64,000 nucleotides of DNA from positions 237,563-301,562 of the forward strand of contig JBFIES010000004.1 in the NCBI GenBank assembly GCA_041603235.1, in the 5' to 3' direction. A program made the position numbers and the translations under genes. This stretch comes from Panacagrimonas sp041603235 (GTDB lineage Bacteria; Pseudomonadota; Gammaproteobacteria; Nevskiales; Nevskiaceae). This document shows positions 54,430-62,808 of this stretch, in pieces (the first letter of the stretch is position 1; each line of letters begins with the position of its first letter). A model generated the notes under the pieces. It was not told the origin of the DNA. It did no database searches and saw only the letters and a list, made by a program, of their open reading frames with translations.

Positions 54430-55224
54430 TCAATGAGTAGAGCCATTATCTTCCGGAGCAATGATCAGGCTGGTTGAGATGCCGCTCTCAAGCAATGCGG
54501 CCATGTTCGCGTCGAGAGCCCCAGATCGAATGGCCTTTGCGACAATCTCATTTCGGCCCTTTGCGTGAAGACGTTTGCCGGCTTGTGCCAAAAAATATGA
54601 AACTGTAGTCGGCTGTACGCCCATTTGTTTTGCGATTTCCTTTGTGCTGAGCCCGTCCATAGAAAGTTTGACGCACTCTGCCTCGCGAGCGGTGAGCTTG
54701 TTGTCTTCGCAGCCTTCCGTTTGGAAATGAATTATCAAAGTCCGTTCTGTAGCTGCGTGAACGAACCAGACAATTTTTTGCTTCAGCTCTATATCGTCAT
54801 CTTCTGACGATTCCTGATCGTGCATTCGCGCGAACGACAGCAAGCCGAATACGCCGCGTCTGCCGAAAAATGGCGCGGTAATTCCGTAAGACAGACCATG
54901 TTTTGCAGCGCGTAACATCACCTGAGCTTCTTCTGGGCGTTCGCGAGGGCAGTCGTTCCAGAAAGTCGGTATCGTCGTCTGAAGTGCTTTCCTGATTACG
55001 GGGTCATCAGCCATATATCCGGAGGAGTCATATTCCTCACGCCATTGACTCGGGAAGTTGGTTATTAGGAGGTGATCTGGCTCCTTATTCGGCCGCGGAA
55101 TTTGGATTCCTAAGCCGTAGAAGGTGTAGCCGCAGTGTGCTGCATACGCTGCAACGATTTGCGACATATCTTGCATGGAAACAGCTCCAGCAATCTGGGT
55201 GGCAATCGTCGCATCCCAAGACAT
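54430..55224 (-). CDS. LuxR-family quorum-sensing regulator (first)
   Basis: 264 residues from ATG 55224, with a G-rich GGGGGGA stretch 9 bp upstream. The N-terminal autoinducer domain keeps the six invariant positions: W and Y in SQWREEYDSSGY, D-P in DDPVIR, W in TFWNDC, and G in SYGITAPFFG. The C-terminal LuxR HTH is LTAREAECVKLSMDGLSTKE, then IAKQMGVQPTTVSYFLAQAG. It should bind an acyl-homoserine lactone and DNA. It diverges from the second luxR, with 289 bp between. Base composition is AT-richer than the window average. Confidence 0.93.
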   Translation of the reverse strand: MSWDATIATQIAGAVSMQDMSQIVAAYAAHCGYTFYGLGIQIPRPNKEPDHLLITNFPSQWREEYDSSGYMADDPVIRKALQTTIPTFWNDCPRERPEEAQVMLRAAKHGLSYGITAPFFGRRGVFGLLSFARMHDQESSEDDDIELKQKIVWFVHAATERTLIIHFQTEGCEDNKLTAREAECVKLSMDGLSTKEIAKQMGVQPTTVSYFLAQAGKRLHAKGRNEIVAKAIRSGALDANMAALLESGISTSLIIAPEDNGSTH

Positions 55225-55513
55225 CAATCTGTCCCCCCACAGAGGCTGTAAGAATGTAGGCTGCGGGGCTTGGTCGCCGCCGCACTGCTTTTACCGCATA
55301 TGGCACGGACTCGGCAAGCTTGCGACCATTAAGTCCGACTTGAGCGATCCTGCCTGAGGGCGTGCAAAGTTTTATCGCAAGCCTTCACTCGTAAGGGGCA
55401 ATGTTCAGCAAGTCTTTGAATGTATGGCATTCTTGGAGTGTGACAGTGGGGCAATTCGTTGGTTCGAGTATTATTAGGCGGGTCCACTACCGCGCGGGGG
55501 GAGGTTTAGTGAA
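55225..55513. promoter_or_regulatory. divergent promoter region between two luxR genes
   Basis: 289 bp without genes. It contains several dyads: GCAAGCTTGC (55314-55323, perfect), GCTTGCGA / TCGCAAGC (55318-55325 with 55375-55382), and GAATG-N5-CATTC (55418-55432). Any could be an operator, but none matches the usual 20-bp lux box well. Confidence 0.5.
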
Positions 55514-56293
55514 ATGAGTAAAAACAATTTACTCAATGACTTGGACGAATGCCGCAATGTGCCGGAGCTTCACGCCGCGATAAAACGGTACGCGGCTGAC
55601 CTAGGTTACGAATTCTTTATATATGCTGTGGTTCTTGCGAGCGACCCGATAAAGCCGTTGCAGTTTGTGGTTTCTGGCTTTCCTCAGAAATGGCGGACTC
55701 GCTATGATGAAATGGGCTATATAAATACCGATCCGGTGGTGCGCCACTGTATGAGTAGCCTCCGACCGGTTTTATGGGCCACGGTGCCTCGATCTGGCCC
55801 GATGGCCCAGAGCTTTTTTAGCGATGCATCTCGTCACGGATTAGTGGATGGCGTCACCTCGCCAATCATCGGAAAGCTCCGCGAGATTGGGGCATTTAGT
55901 ATGGCCACTTCAAGAAGTGTCGAATTAGACGAAGCAGAGCAAGAGGGCCTTTTGCGAGAAACCCATTGGGCCGGAATGCTAATTTGTGAAGCATTCGAGC
56001 GCATCGTACTTGTGCCTCATGGAAGTGATGCTGACCAATGTCTCACTGACCGTGAATTGGACGTATTGTCTCTGGTCGCGGGTGGACATCACGATAAGTC
56101 TATTGGTGGGAGTCTTGGCATTTCCGGAAATACTGTACGATTTCACATCGCAAATGCTGGAAATAAGTTAGGGGGCATCGTGGGACGTCATCAGATTGTC
56201 GCTCGTGCCTTAGAAGTTGGTCAGTTACGCCTCGATGAGCGTGGGTTAAGTCGGCCATGGGCCGTCCCTCGTCGGGACGATTACCAGTCGTAG
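55514..56293 (+). CDS. LuxR-family quorum-sensing regulator (second)
   Basis: 259 residues. The autoinducer domain again has all six conserved positions: W/Y in QKWRTRYDEMGY, D-P in NTDPVVR, W in VLWATV, and G in VDGVTSPIIG. The HTH is LTDRELDVLSLVAGGHHDKS, then IGGSLGISGNTVRFHIANAG; the usual KEIA is KSIG. The two LuxR proteins differ strongly, so they are not a recent duplication. The gene lies 108 bp before luxI on the same strand and is the more probable cognate receptor. Confidence 0.93.
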   Translation: MSKNNLLNDLDECRNVPELHAAIKRYAADLGYEFFIYAVVLASDPIKPLQFVVSGFPQKWRTRYDEMGYINTDPVVRHCMSSLRPVLWATVPRSGPMAQSFFSDASRHGLVDGVTSPIIGKLREIGAFSMATSRSVELDEAEQEGLLRETHWAGMLICEAFERIVLVPHGSDADQCLTDRELDVLSLVAGGHHDKSIGGSLGISGNTVRFHIANAGNKLGGIVGRHQIVARALEVGQLRLDERGLSRPWAVPRRDDYQS

Positions 56294-56312
56294 AAATTCT
56301 GACCCTTCTTTA

Positions 56313-56339
56313 AAAGTGCTCGCAAGTCAATAGCACTTT
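56313..56339 (+). promoter_or_regulatory. inverted repeat upstream of luxI (lux-box candidate)
   Basis: Arms AAAGTGCT / AGCACTTT, perfect over 8 bases, with an 11-base spacer. It lies 62 bp before the luxI ATG, where a LuxR operator would be expected. The spacing differs from the classical 20-bp lux box. Confidence 0.55.
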
Positions 56340-56363
56340 CGATCGGTAAATACATCTGGTTCT

Positions 56364-56401
56364 GTGCTTTTCTTTGTCTCTGACAAAGGAGAAGAAAGCA
56401 C
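56364..56401 (+). promoter_or_regulatory. hairpin enclosing the luxI ribosome-binding site
   Basis: Inner stem CTTTGTC / GACAAAG (7 bp, loop TCT) and outer stem GTGCTTT / AAAGCAC (7 bp) pair across the leader up to the base before the ATG. The Shine-Dalgarno AAGGAG lies in and just after the inner right arm, so folding would block ribosomes. Confidence 0.5.
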
Positions 56402-57028
56402 ATGTACGAATTTGTGATTGGAAGTAACAGTGGGCCAACAGCTATAGCTGATGATTTACTTGACGGAATGTTTCATTTGAGGTGGGACGTTTTCCATGAT
56501 CGTCTAAATTGGGTCGCATCGGGCGATAACGGTAGAGAGTGTGATGAGTACGATGACTGCGATGCTACTTACGTTATCGGATATGACGCAGAAACTAGAA
56601 CTGTATTGGCAACCTGGCGACTTCGACCAACGACAGCCAGATATATGCTCAGGAATACTTTTCCAGAGCTTCTTATCGGAGATGCGCCAAGCTCCCCACT
56701 AATTTACGAGATTTCTCGATTCGGGATTGCACGAAATTCTGGCGGGGCATCACGTATAGGTGAGTTCAGATCTCTAACGCAAACTCTTTTTGCGCACTCT
56801 ATAGAGTTTGGCGTTGAGCGAGGGGTCCATCGCGCTCTGTGGGTTACCACACTAGGAATTGAACGTATGACGCGCAAACTTGGGTTCTCTCTGCGCCGCA
56901 TGGGAAGTTCGTTACAAATCGGCTCATGCATTGCTGTTACTCAAGAGCTGGAGTTGGACAACGTTGCTGTCGCGACTGCTGAGAAAATATTGGGCCGCAC
57001 CATAGGAACGCTGAGGGCAGCGGCATGA
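56402..57028 (+). CDS. luxI: LuxI-family acyl-homoserine-lactone synthase
   Basis: 208 residues. The conserved LuxI residues are present: R27, F31 and W37 in LRWDVFHDRLNW, E46 and D48 in RECDEYDDCDA, R73 and R75 in TWRLRPTT, F87, and E103/R106 in YEISRFGIA. The enzyme makes an acyl-homoserine lactone from SAM and acyl-ACP or acyl-CoA. The acyl chain cannot be told. The ribosome site AAGGAG is strong but lies in a hairpin. The stop overlaps the next ATG by 4 bp. The symbol denotes the family only. Confidence 0.96.
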   Translation: MYEFVIGSNSGPTAIADDLLDGMFHLRWDVFHDRLNWVASGDNGRECDEYDDCDATYVIGYDAETRTVLATWRLRPTTARYMLRNTFPELLIGDAPSSPLIYEISRFGIARNSGGASRIGEFRSLTQTLFAHSIEFGVERGVHRALWVTTLGIERMTRKLGFSLRRMGSSLQIGSCIAVTQELELDNVAVATAEKILGRTIGTLRAAA

Positions 57029-57429
57029 TTAGGATACTCAAACTCGATGCGCATGATGAGAATCCAGATGTTGAAAACTCCTTGGTCGGCGCTCGCTCAG
57101 GCATTCGAGGCTTACTGAAATCTTCGTTGCCTTGGAATGAAAGTTTCGACGAGATTATTGTCATTGATCACGGGACACTTGCCTGTCTGGAGTTGGTTCG
57201 GGATGCAATCGCATATCGCCGGGAAAATATGGAATGTCGGATTTCTGTCCAGCGGATCATTTCCGACACCGAATCCGAATCAGAGGCCTTATTGCGGTCA
57301 GTTGCCCCGCGGAACATGACGTCACATTTTGAGTTTAATGCCAATGCTGCGCCGGCACTGGTGTCTCTTCAAACCAACTTTGAAGTGTCATTACGTGCAG
57401 ATGCAATACTGCTGGAATATTCGGCTTGA
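57025..57429 (+). CDS. unknown protein translationally coupled to luxI
   Basis: 134 residues; I recognise no family. No signal peptide or membrane segment is visible. A hydrophobic strand-like core occurs mid-protein (FDEIIVIDHGTLACLELV), then RRENMECRISVQRIISDTE and a C-terminal half rich in Ala, Glu and Leu. The ATGA overlap with luxI implies co-translation and a role tied to signal production or response. It could modify or sense the signal, but nothing in the sequence shows this. Composition matches the AT-richer luxR/luxI block. Confidence 0.75.
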   Translation: MIRILKLDAHDENPDVENSLVGARSGIRGLLKSSLPWNESFDEIIVIDHGTLACLELVRDAIAYRRENMECRISVQRIISDTESESEALLRSVAPRNMTSHFEFNANAAPALVSLQTNFEVSLRADAILLEYSA

Positions 57430-57744
57430 GCATTCCCAAGCGTCATCGCGCGGATAGGCAGGGGCACATCATACGGGTTTGATGCGCCCCCGATGACTTG
57501 ATTTGCAGTATGGGCAGGACCCGGCATTCGTCCGAATTCGGACTTGGGCCGCCGAGTGTATGGGGCAAATGAAAAGAGAGGTCTGCGGCAGCTCGAGCTG
57601 CGCCTGTCTGGCGATTATCGCTGCCAAGCCAAGGCAATAGAGAAAACTAATCGCGAACGAATAAAAAGGCAATTTCCTTAATCGCATCCTGCCAGCTACT
57701 GTGTCGCCTGAGTTCCGAATCGATTTTTCAAATGGAGGAAGGCA
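57430..57744. other. 315-bp gap between luxI operon and katG
   Basis: No supported gene. It has a hairpin GGGGC-A-CATCA / TGATG-C-GCCCC (57462-57491) that may end the luxI transcript but lacks a T-run, and a perfect 14-bp palindrome GCAGCTCGAGCTGC (57588-57601) 144 bp before katG, possibly an operator. Confidence 0.45.
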
Positions 57745-59928
57745 ATGTCTAGCAATTCAAAATGCCCGATGGCCGCGGTCGGTGGGCAGCATGCGGTTAC
57801 AGGCGCTCGCGGAAACGCGCAGTGGTGGCCAGATCAGCCAAACCTGAAGATCCTGCATCAGCATTCGGAGCGCGCTAATCCGACGGCGCAGGATTTCAAC
57901 TATGCCGAGGCATTCAAGTCTCTTGATCTGGATGCGGTTGTGCAGGATTTGCATGCCCTGATGACAGATTCTCAGGATTGGTGGCCTGCGGACTATGGTC
58001 ATTACGGGCCTTTGTTCATTCGCATGGCATGGCACAGCGCGGGCACCTATCGCATTTCTGATGGTCGCGGCGGAGCTTCTACGGGGTCACAAAGATTTGC
58101 CCCGCTCAATAGCTGGCCCGACAACGGCAATCTGGACAAGGCACGGCGCTTGTTGTGGCCTATCAAGCAGAAGTACGGCCAGAAGATTTCCTGGGCCGAT
58201 TTGATGATCCTCGCCGGAAACGTTGCGTTGGAGTCCATGGGCTTTAAGACCTTCGGTTTCGCAGGTGGTCGCGAGGACATCTGGGAGCCTGAGGAAGACA
58301 TCAACTGGGGCCCGGAAGCCGAATGGCTGGGGGATGAGCGCTACAGCGGCGAGCGCGATTTGCAGGAGCCGCTCGGTGCGGTTCAGATGGGCCTGATCTA
58401 CGTGAACCCCGAAGGTCCTAACGGAAAACCCGACCCTGCAGCGTCAGCGCGAGATGTTCGCGAAACCTTCGCGCGAATGGCGATGAACGATGAAGAAACG
58501 GTTGCCCTGCTGGCAGGCGGGCATACGTTCGGAAAATGTCACGGTGCGGGTGATCCCCAGCACGTTGGCGCCGAACCTGAGGGCGCTGCATTGGAAGCGC
58601 AAGGATTTGGCTGGGCCAATTCCATGGGTAGCGGCAAGGCGGGCGACGCCATCACCAGCGGACTGGAAGGTGCATGGACAGCAACTCCGGTGACCTGGGA
58701 TCACAGCTATCTTGAGACGTTGTTTGCTCACGAATGGGAACTCACCAAGAGTCCTGCGGGCGCACATCAGTGGACCCCTAAAGGTGGCGTCAAAAATGTC
58801 CCTGACGCGCATGACAGCTCCAAGACACACGCACCGATGATGTCGACTGCCGATCTTGGTCTGCGCGCCGATCCGGACTACGAGAAAATTGCCAGACGCT
58901 TCCTCAATGACCCGCAAGCATTTGCGGATGCATTCTCCCGCGCCTGGTACAAGCTGACGCATCGGGATATGGGGCCAGTTTCCCGTTACCTCGGACCCTT
59001 GGTTCCGAAAGAGGAATTGATTTGGCAGGATCCGGTTCCCAAAGTTGAGCATCCGCTGGTGAATCAGGCGCAGATTGACGGCCTCAAGAAATCAATTCTT
59101 GACTCAGGTCTGTCCGTGTCTCAGTTGGTGAGTACCGCGTGGGCGTCGGCTTCAACCTACCGCGATTCCGACAAGCGCGGCGGTGCAAACGGTGCCCGGA
59201 TTCGACTGGCACCGCAAAAGGACTGGCCTGTCAATCAACCGGCTGAACTTGCACAGGTGCTCAAGGTGCTGGAATCCATCCAGGCCTCCTTCAATGCTGG
59301 CAGCGAGAACGCGAAAATCTCTCTGGCTGATTTGATTGTGTTGGCTGGAAATACCGCTATCGAACAGGCTGCTGGCAAGGCCGGTCACCAGGTGTCGGTT
59401 CCATTCGCGCCTGGCCGCACGGATGCTTCACCGGAGCAGACTGATGTAGAAGCGCTGGCCGTGCTTGAACCCAGTTCGGATGGATTTCGCAATTACCACG
59501 CGGATGGCAATGCAATGAGGCCAGACATTGCCCTGATTGACCGTGCCCAGCTGCTTACCTTGAGTGCGCCGGAAATGACAGTTTTGGTGGGCGGTCTGCG
59601 TGTGCTCGGCGCCAATACCGGCGGGTCAAAGCACGGCGTGTTTACCCATCAGCCAGGGCAGTTGAATAACGCGTTCTTTGTCCACTTGCTTGATATGGCC
59701 ACGGAATGGAAGCCTGGGCAGACCGATGGAATCTATGAGGGCAGGGACCGTGCTTCCGGGAAGATTGCGTGGACAGGGACCCGAGCTGATCTGCTTTTTG
59801 GTTCAAACTCGCAGCTGCGCGCCATTGCGGAGGTCTATGCAAGTTCGGATGCAGACAAAAAGTTTGTGGATGATTTTGTCAGTGCGTGGACCAAAGTCAT
59901 GGATCTGGATCGCTTCGACCTGCGCTGA
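57745..59928 (+). CDS. katG: catalase-peroxidase
   Basis: 727 residues, two-domain KatG. The N-terminal active site shows distal Arg-Trp-His in FIRMAWHSAGTYR, the Tyr of the Met-Tyr-Trp crosslink in IYVNPEGPNG, and the proximal haem His in LLAGGHTFGKCHGAG. The C-terminal domain repeats the fold without haem. It removes hydrogen peroxide and can oxidise organic donors. A strong AGGAAGG ribosome site precedes the ATG, and a large terminator follows. Confidence 0.98.
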   Translation: MSSNSKCPMAAVGGQHAVTGARGNAQWWPDQPNLKILHQHSERANPTAQDFNYAEAFKSLDLDAVVQDLHALMTDSQDWWPADYGHYGPLFIRMAWHSAGTYRISDGRGGASTGSQRFAPLNSWPDNGNLDKARRLLWPIKQKYGQKISWADLMILAGNVALESMGFKTFGFAGGREDIWEPEEDINWGPEAEWLGDERYSGERDLQEPLGAVQMGLIYVNPEGPNGKPDPAASARDVRETFARMAMNDEETVALLAGGHTFGKCHGAGDPQHVGAEPEGAALEAQGFGWANSMGSGKAGDAITSGLEGAWTATPVTWDHSYLETLFAHEWELTKSPAGAHQWTPKGGVKNVPDAHDSSKTHAPMMSTADLGLRADPDYEKIARRFLNDPQAFADAFSRAWYKLTHRDMGPVSRYLGPLVPKEELIWQDPVPKVEHPLVNQAQIDGLKKSILDSGLSVSQLVSTAWASASTYRDSDKRGGANGARIRLAPQKDWPVNQPAELAQVLKVLESIQASFNAGSENAKISLADLIVLAGNTAIEQAAGKAGHQVSVPFAPGRTDASPEQTDVEALAVLEPSSDGFRNYHADGNAMRPDIALIDRAQLLTLSAPEMTVLVGGLRVLGANTGGSKHGVFTHQPGQLNNAFFVHLLDMATEWKPGQTDGIYEGRDRASGKIAWTGTRADLLFGSNSQLRAIAEVYASSDADKKFVDDFVSAWTKVMDLDRFDLR

Positions 59929-59956
59929 GCAGTCTTGATTGAGTAAACCCGTTGTG

Positions 59957-60006
59957 ACTTCCGCCCCCGCCATGCCCAATAGGACTTGGCGGGGGCGGAA
60001 GTTTTT
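59957..60006 (+). terminator. katG terminator
   Basis: Perfect 15-base arms CTTCCGCCCCCGCCA / TGGCGGGGGCGGAAG, 14-base loop, then TTTTT. It begins about 30 bp after the katG stop. Confidence 0.93.
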
Positions 60007-60067
60007 AAGGCCGGTGCAAACGAGGCGGTTCAATATTCCGAGCAAGCATCGCCTCGCTCAGTGACAA

Positions 60068-62455
60068 CTACTGGCCACTCCACTTCGGCGCCCGCTTCTG
60101 TGCAAACGCGGTTGGCCCTTCAATGATGTCACCAGACTTGAATAGCGCTTTGACTGCCGGGTAGCTCTGCTGTTCGGCATAGGCTTTGGCGATGTTCGCT
60201 TCGTTCAGGCCTTCGCGAACGACCTCTTTCGAAGCACGGATCGACATCGGGCTGTTGGCAATAATCAGCTTGGCCACGCTCCTGGCCTCTGACATCAGCT
60301 CTGCAGCGGGCACTACCTTGTTGACGAAGCCCAGCGTTTCACCTTCGCTCGCAGACACCTTGCGCGCCGTCAGGATCATTTCCATTGCGCGCTTTTCGCC
60401 AATCTGGCGCGGCAGACGCAGCAGTCCGCCCGCCAATGCGGCAATGCCGACCTTGGGCTCGGGCAGGGCGAAGCTCGCGGTGTCCGCGGCCAGAATGACG
60501 TCGCAGGCCAGCGCAATCTCGAAGCCGCCACCCATGGCAACCCCGTTGACGGCCGCGATCACAGGCTTGTTCATGTCAAAGCGTGCCGTAAGGCCTGCAA
60601 AGCCCTTCAGGGGCGGGCTGATGCGATCTCCGCGCATCATCGCCATGCTCATGTACTTGAGGTCATTTCCTGCGCTAAAGGCCTTGTCGCCAGCACCTGT
60701 GAGAATTGCGACCCACTGGTCCGGGTCTGCATCAAACTCGTCAAACACCTCCTGCAGTTCCGCGTTGGATTGCGGGTGCAAGGCGTTCATCAACTCAGGG
60801 CGGTTGATAGTGATGATGCTCAGGTGTCCCTCACGCTCAACCGTGCAGTACTTCAGTTTGCGCTGACTGCGATCCCTCGGCTGATCTCCGGCTTCCCAAA
60901 TCAGGTCGCCAAAAGCATCGATCCGAACGTGACCTTTGCTGCCGATGGCATTGCACTGGCTCGATAGCAGCAGTGACAACGAAGTTTCATCATCGCTTGG
61001 CACCTTCGCCAGGGTTCGCTTATCTTCAGGGGTACGCAAGACAACCAGCCCATGTAGGGGCTGGCCATCGCGGCCATAGGCAACGGTATAAGTCTCGATG
61101 CTTGCAGGCCCCTCGTAGCTATTTAGCACTTCGGGGATCGGATCACGAGCAGCGTCAGCCTCGGCCTGCACCGAGTCATCCATGGACAGTGGGGTCGGGG
61201 CAGGGTGGGTACTCAGCAGCATCGCGTGGTGCTTATTCACGTAACCGCCCTGGCCGTAGAGCATGCCTGGCTTATCGGAGTTCTCGCGCAGCTTGCGCAC
61301 CATGGCGCATAGCGCGTGCGTCATGTAGTTATTCAGTGGTCCGCCAAAAAATGTGAGCCCGCCTGCGACTGTGGGCGAGATTTCACTGCTAGTTTTTCCA
61401 AGTGCCCGTAAAGCCATCTTGGGAACCACGGGGAAACAGCTGTACAGCTCAACTGGCCCGAAATGCTCTGCACTCCCACCGGCGATCTGCATGACGCGAT
61501 TGAGCACCATCAGCTGTGCGGCGCTGTGGTCGTAGCGGTCGCGCTTCAGCCAGTCTTCCGGTTCGCGCGCCTGAGCACTGCCCCAGATATGGACGATACG
61601 ATCTTCCGCGATGCCTGCTGCCCGCGCTGCTGCCAGACTGGTGACGATGACGGCCGCAGCCTGGTTGACCATCGGGTTGGCCGTCATCAATTTAGGATAA
61701 GGCCAGTTGATGAGACGGTTCTTCGGACCGATGGCGCTTATTTCTTCTGCAGTCGCGCCCTTGGACAACCAGGCATTGGGGTTGTCTGCTGCAACGCTGG
61801 CGTACATAAACCAAAGCTGCGCCGATTCGGCCAGCCCTTGGGCGGGCGTCTGTTTCCATGCCGCCTGCGCGGCCATTTCATACAAGGGATAGACCCGCGC
61901 AGGATCGACGACATCGAGCTGCTCAGCAACCGGGCTCATTTCGAAGCTGCTGGATGCAAAGCGAGTGGCCTTGTCGCGGGGTGCTGGCGGTGTCCAGTTT
62001 CCGGGGTTTGCGGAAGGATTTATCTCGCCACTGACCATTGCTGCCAGTCCCATGTTGCCCCCGGCTTTGGCCAAACGAGCGGCAGTATGCATGGCCTCAC
62101 CACCCACAATGGCTGCGACGCTCAGTTCGCTTTTGGCAATGCGAACCGCCGCTTCATAGACCAGACGAATCGGCGTTTCACCACCCATGCTGGCGTTGAC
62201 GGTTCTAGCGGGGCTTATATCGAGCCGTGTGCAAAGTTGAGACACGGGGTCCTCGTAAGGCCATGACATTAGGCCGATCAACTCCAGGGACTCGACTCGC
62301 TTGAGCAAATCGCCTCCGGCATCTGCGTCTGCCGCTTTCAACGCGTGCGCCATCAGCGCCAGAGGCTCAAGGGCCTGCTCGAGCGTCTCGGGACGATCGA
62401 CGTATTCCCCCACACCGACGATGACAGGGATGTTTTCTGGATGGCTGTTGCTCAA
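60068..62455 (-). CDS. thiolase-like protein (TLP1) fused to enoyl-CoA hydratase/isomerase
   Basis: 795 residues from TTG 62455 (GGGAG 8 bp upstream; a GTG at 62470 would cover that site). Residues 1-435 are thiolase-like, but the nucleophilic Cys block reads NASMGGETP and the GHP and CxG motifs are degenerate (FFGGPLNN, GQGGY), so thiolase chemistry is doubtful. Residues 445-520 resemble the extra C-terminal domain of thiolase-like proteins. From about 535 a crotonase domain follows, with oxyanion-hole segments (FSAGNDL, AMGGGFEIALAC) and both catalytic Glu, E646 and E666, kept 20 residues apart. Hydratase or isomerase activity on acyl-CoA is likely. Confidence 0.88.
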   Translation of the reverse strand: MSNSHPENIPVIVGVGEYVDRPETLEQALEPLALMAHALKAADADAGGDLLKRVESLELIGLMSWPYEDPVSQLCTRLDISPARTVNASMGGETPIRLVYEAAVRIAKSELSVAAIVGGEAMHTAARLAKAGGNMGLAAMVSGEINPSANPGNWTPPAPRDKATRFASSSFEMSPVAEQLDVVDPARVYPLYEMAAQAAWKQTPAQGLAESAQLWFMYASVAADNPNAWLSKGATAEEISAIGPKNRLINWPYPKLMTANPMVNQAAAVIVTSLAAARAAGIAEDRIVHIWGSAQAREPEDWLKRDRYDHSAAQLMVLNRVMQIAGGSAEHFGPVELYSCFPVVPKMALRALGKTSSEISPTVAGGLTFFGGPLNNYMTHALCAMVRKLRENSDKPGMLYGQGGYVNKHHAMLLSTHPAPTPLSMDDSVQAEADAARDPIPEVLNSYEGPASIETYTVAYGRDGQPLHGLVVLRTPEDKRTLAKVPSDDETSLSLLLSSQCNAIGSKGHVRIDAFGDLIWEAGDQPRDRSQRKLKYCTVEREGHLSIITINRPELMNALHPQSNAELQEVFDEFDADPDQWVAILTGAGDKAFSAGNDLKYMSMAMMRGDRISPPLKGFAGLTARFDMNKPVIAAVNGVAMGGGFEIALACDVILAADTASFALPEPKVGIAALAGGLLRLPRQIGEKRAMEMILTARKVSASEGETLGFVNKVVPAAELMSEARSVAKLIIANSPMSIRASKEVVREGLNEANIAKAYAEQQSYPAVKALFKSGDIIEGPTAFAQKRAPKWSGQ

Positions 62456-62808
62456 GTGCTTTTCTCCCACCTGTTTTGGCAGCCCGGCGCCGCGATTTGA
62501 TCAAACCTGCGGCACGCGAGGCAGATCCAGACACGGATTCTGGCCCACTTCAGCGGCTTGGATCAGGGCAGAACAACCGGGGTACTGATTGTTGATTTGA
62601 TGATCGCGGCCTAGGGTTGTGGAATCGCTCGGTGGAGTCAAATTCCGCTGCGGGTTATTGCCGCTGGCGGCAGAGAAAGACCGTCCCTGCCAACGCGCTG
62701 CCACAGTTGAGTGGTCTGGGTAAGGGAGATTTCGCAGCAGAAACGATCAGGGCCTCCAGAGTCATCTGGAGGCCCTTGTGTATCGCACAACAACGAAAAA
62801 GTGCTTGC
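62456..62808. other. 353-bp gap with no supported gene
   Basis: No convincing frame was seen on either strand. The only clear element is the hairpin at 62750-62775, listed separately. The left part must contain the promoter of the thiolase-crotonase gene. Confidence 0.5.
62750..62775 (-). terminator. hairpin after the PECR-like SDR
   Basis: Perfect 11-base arms GGGCCTCCAGA / TCTGGAGGCCC with a 4-base loop, 34 bp beyond the SDR stop on the minus strand. The T-run is weak. Confidence 0.65.
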
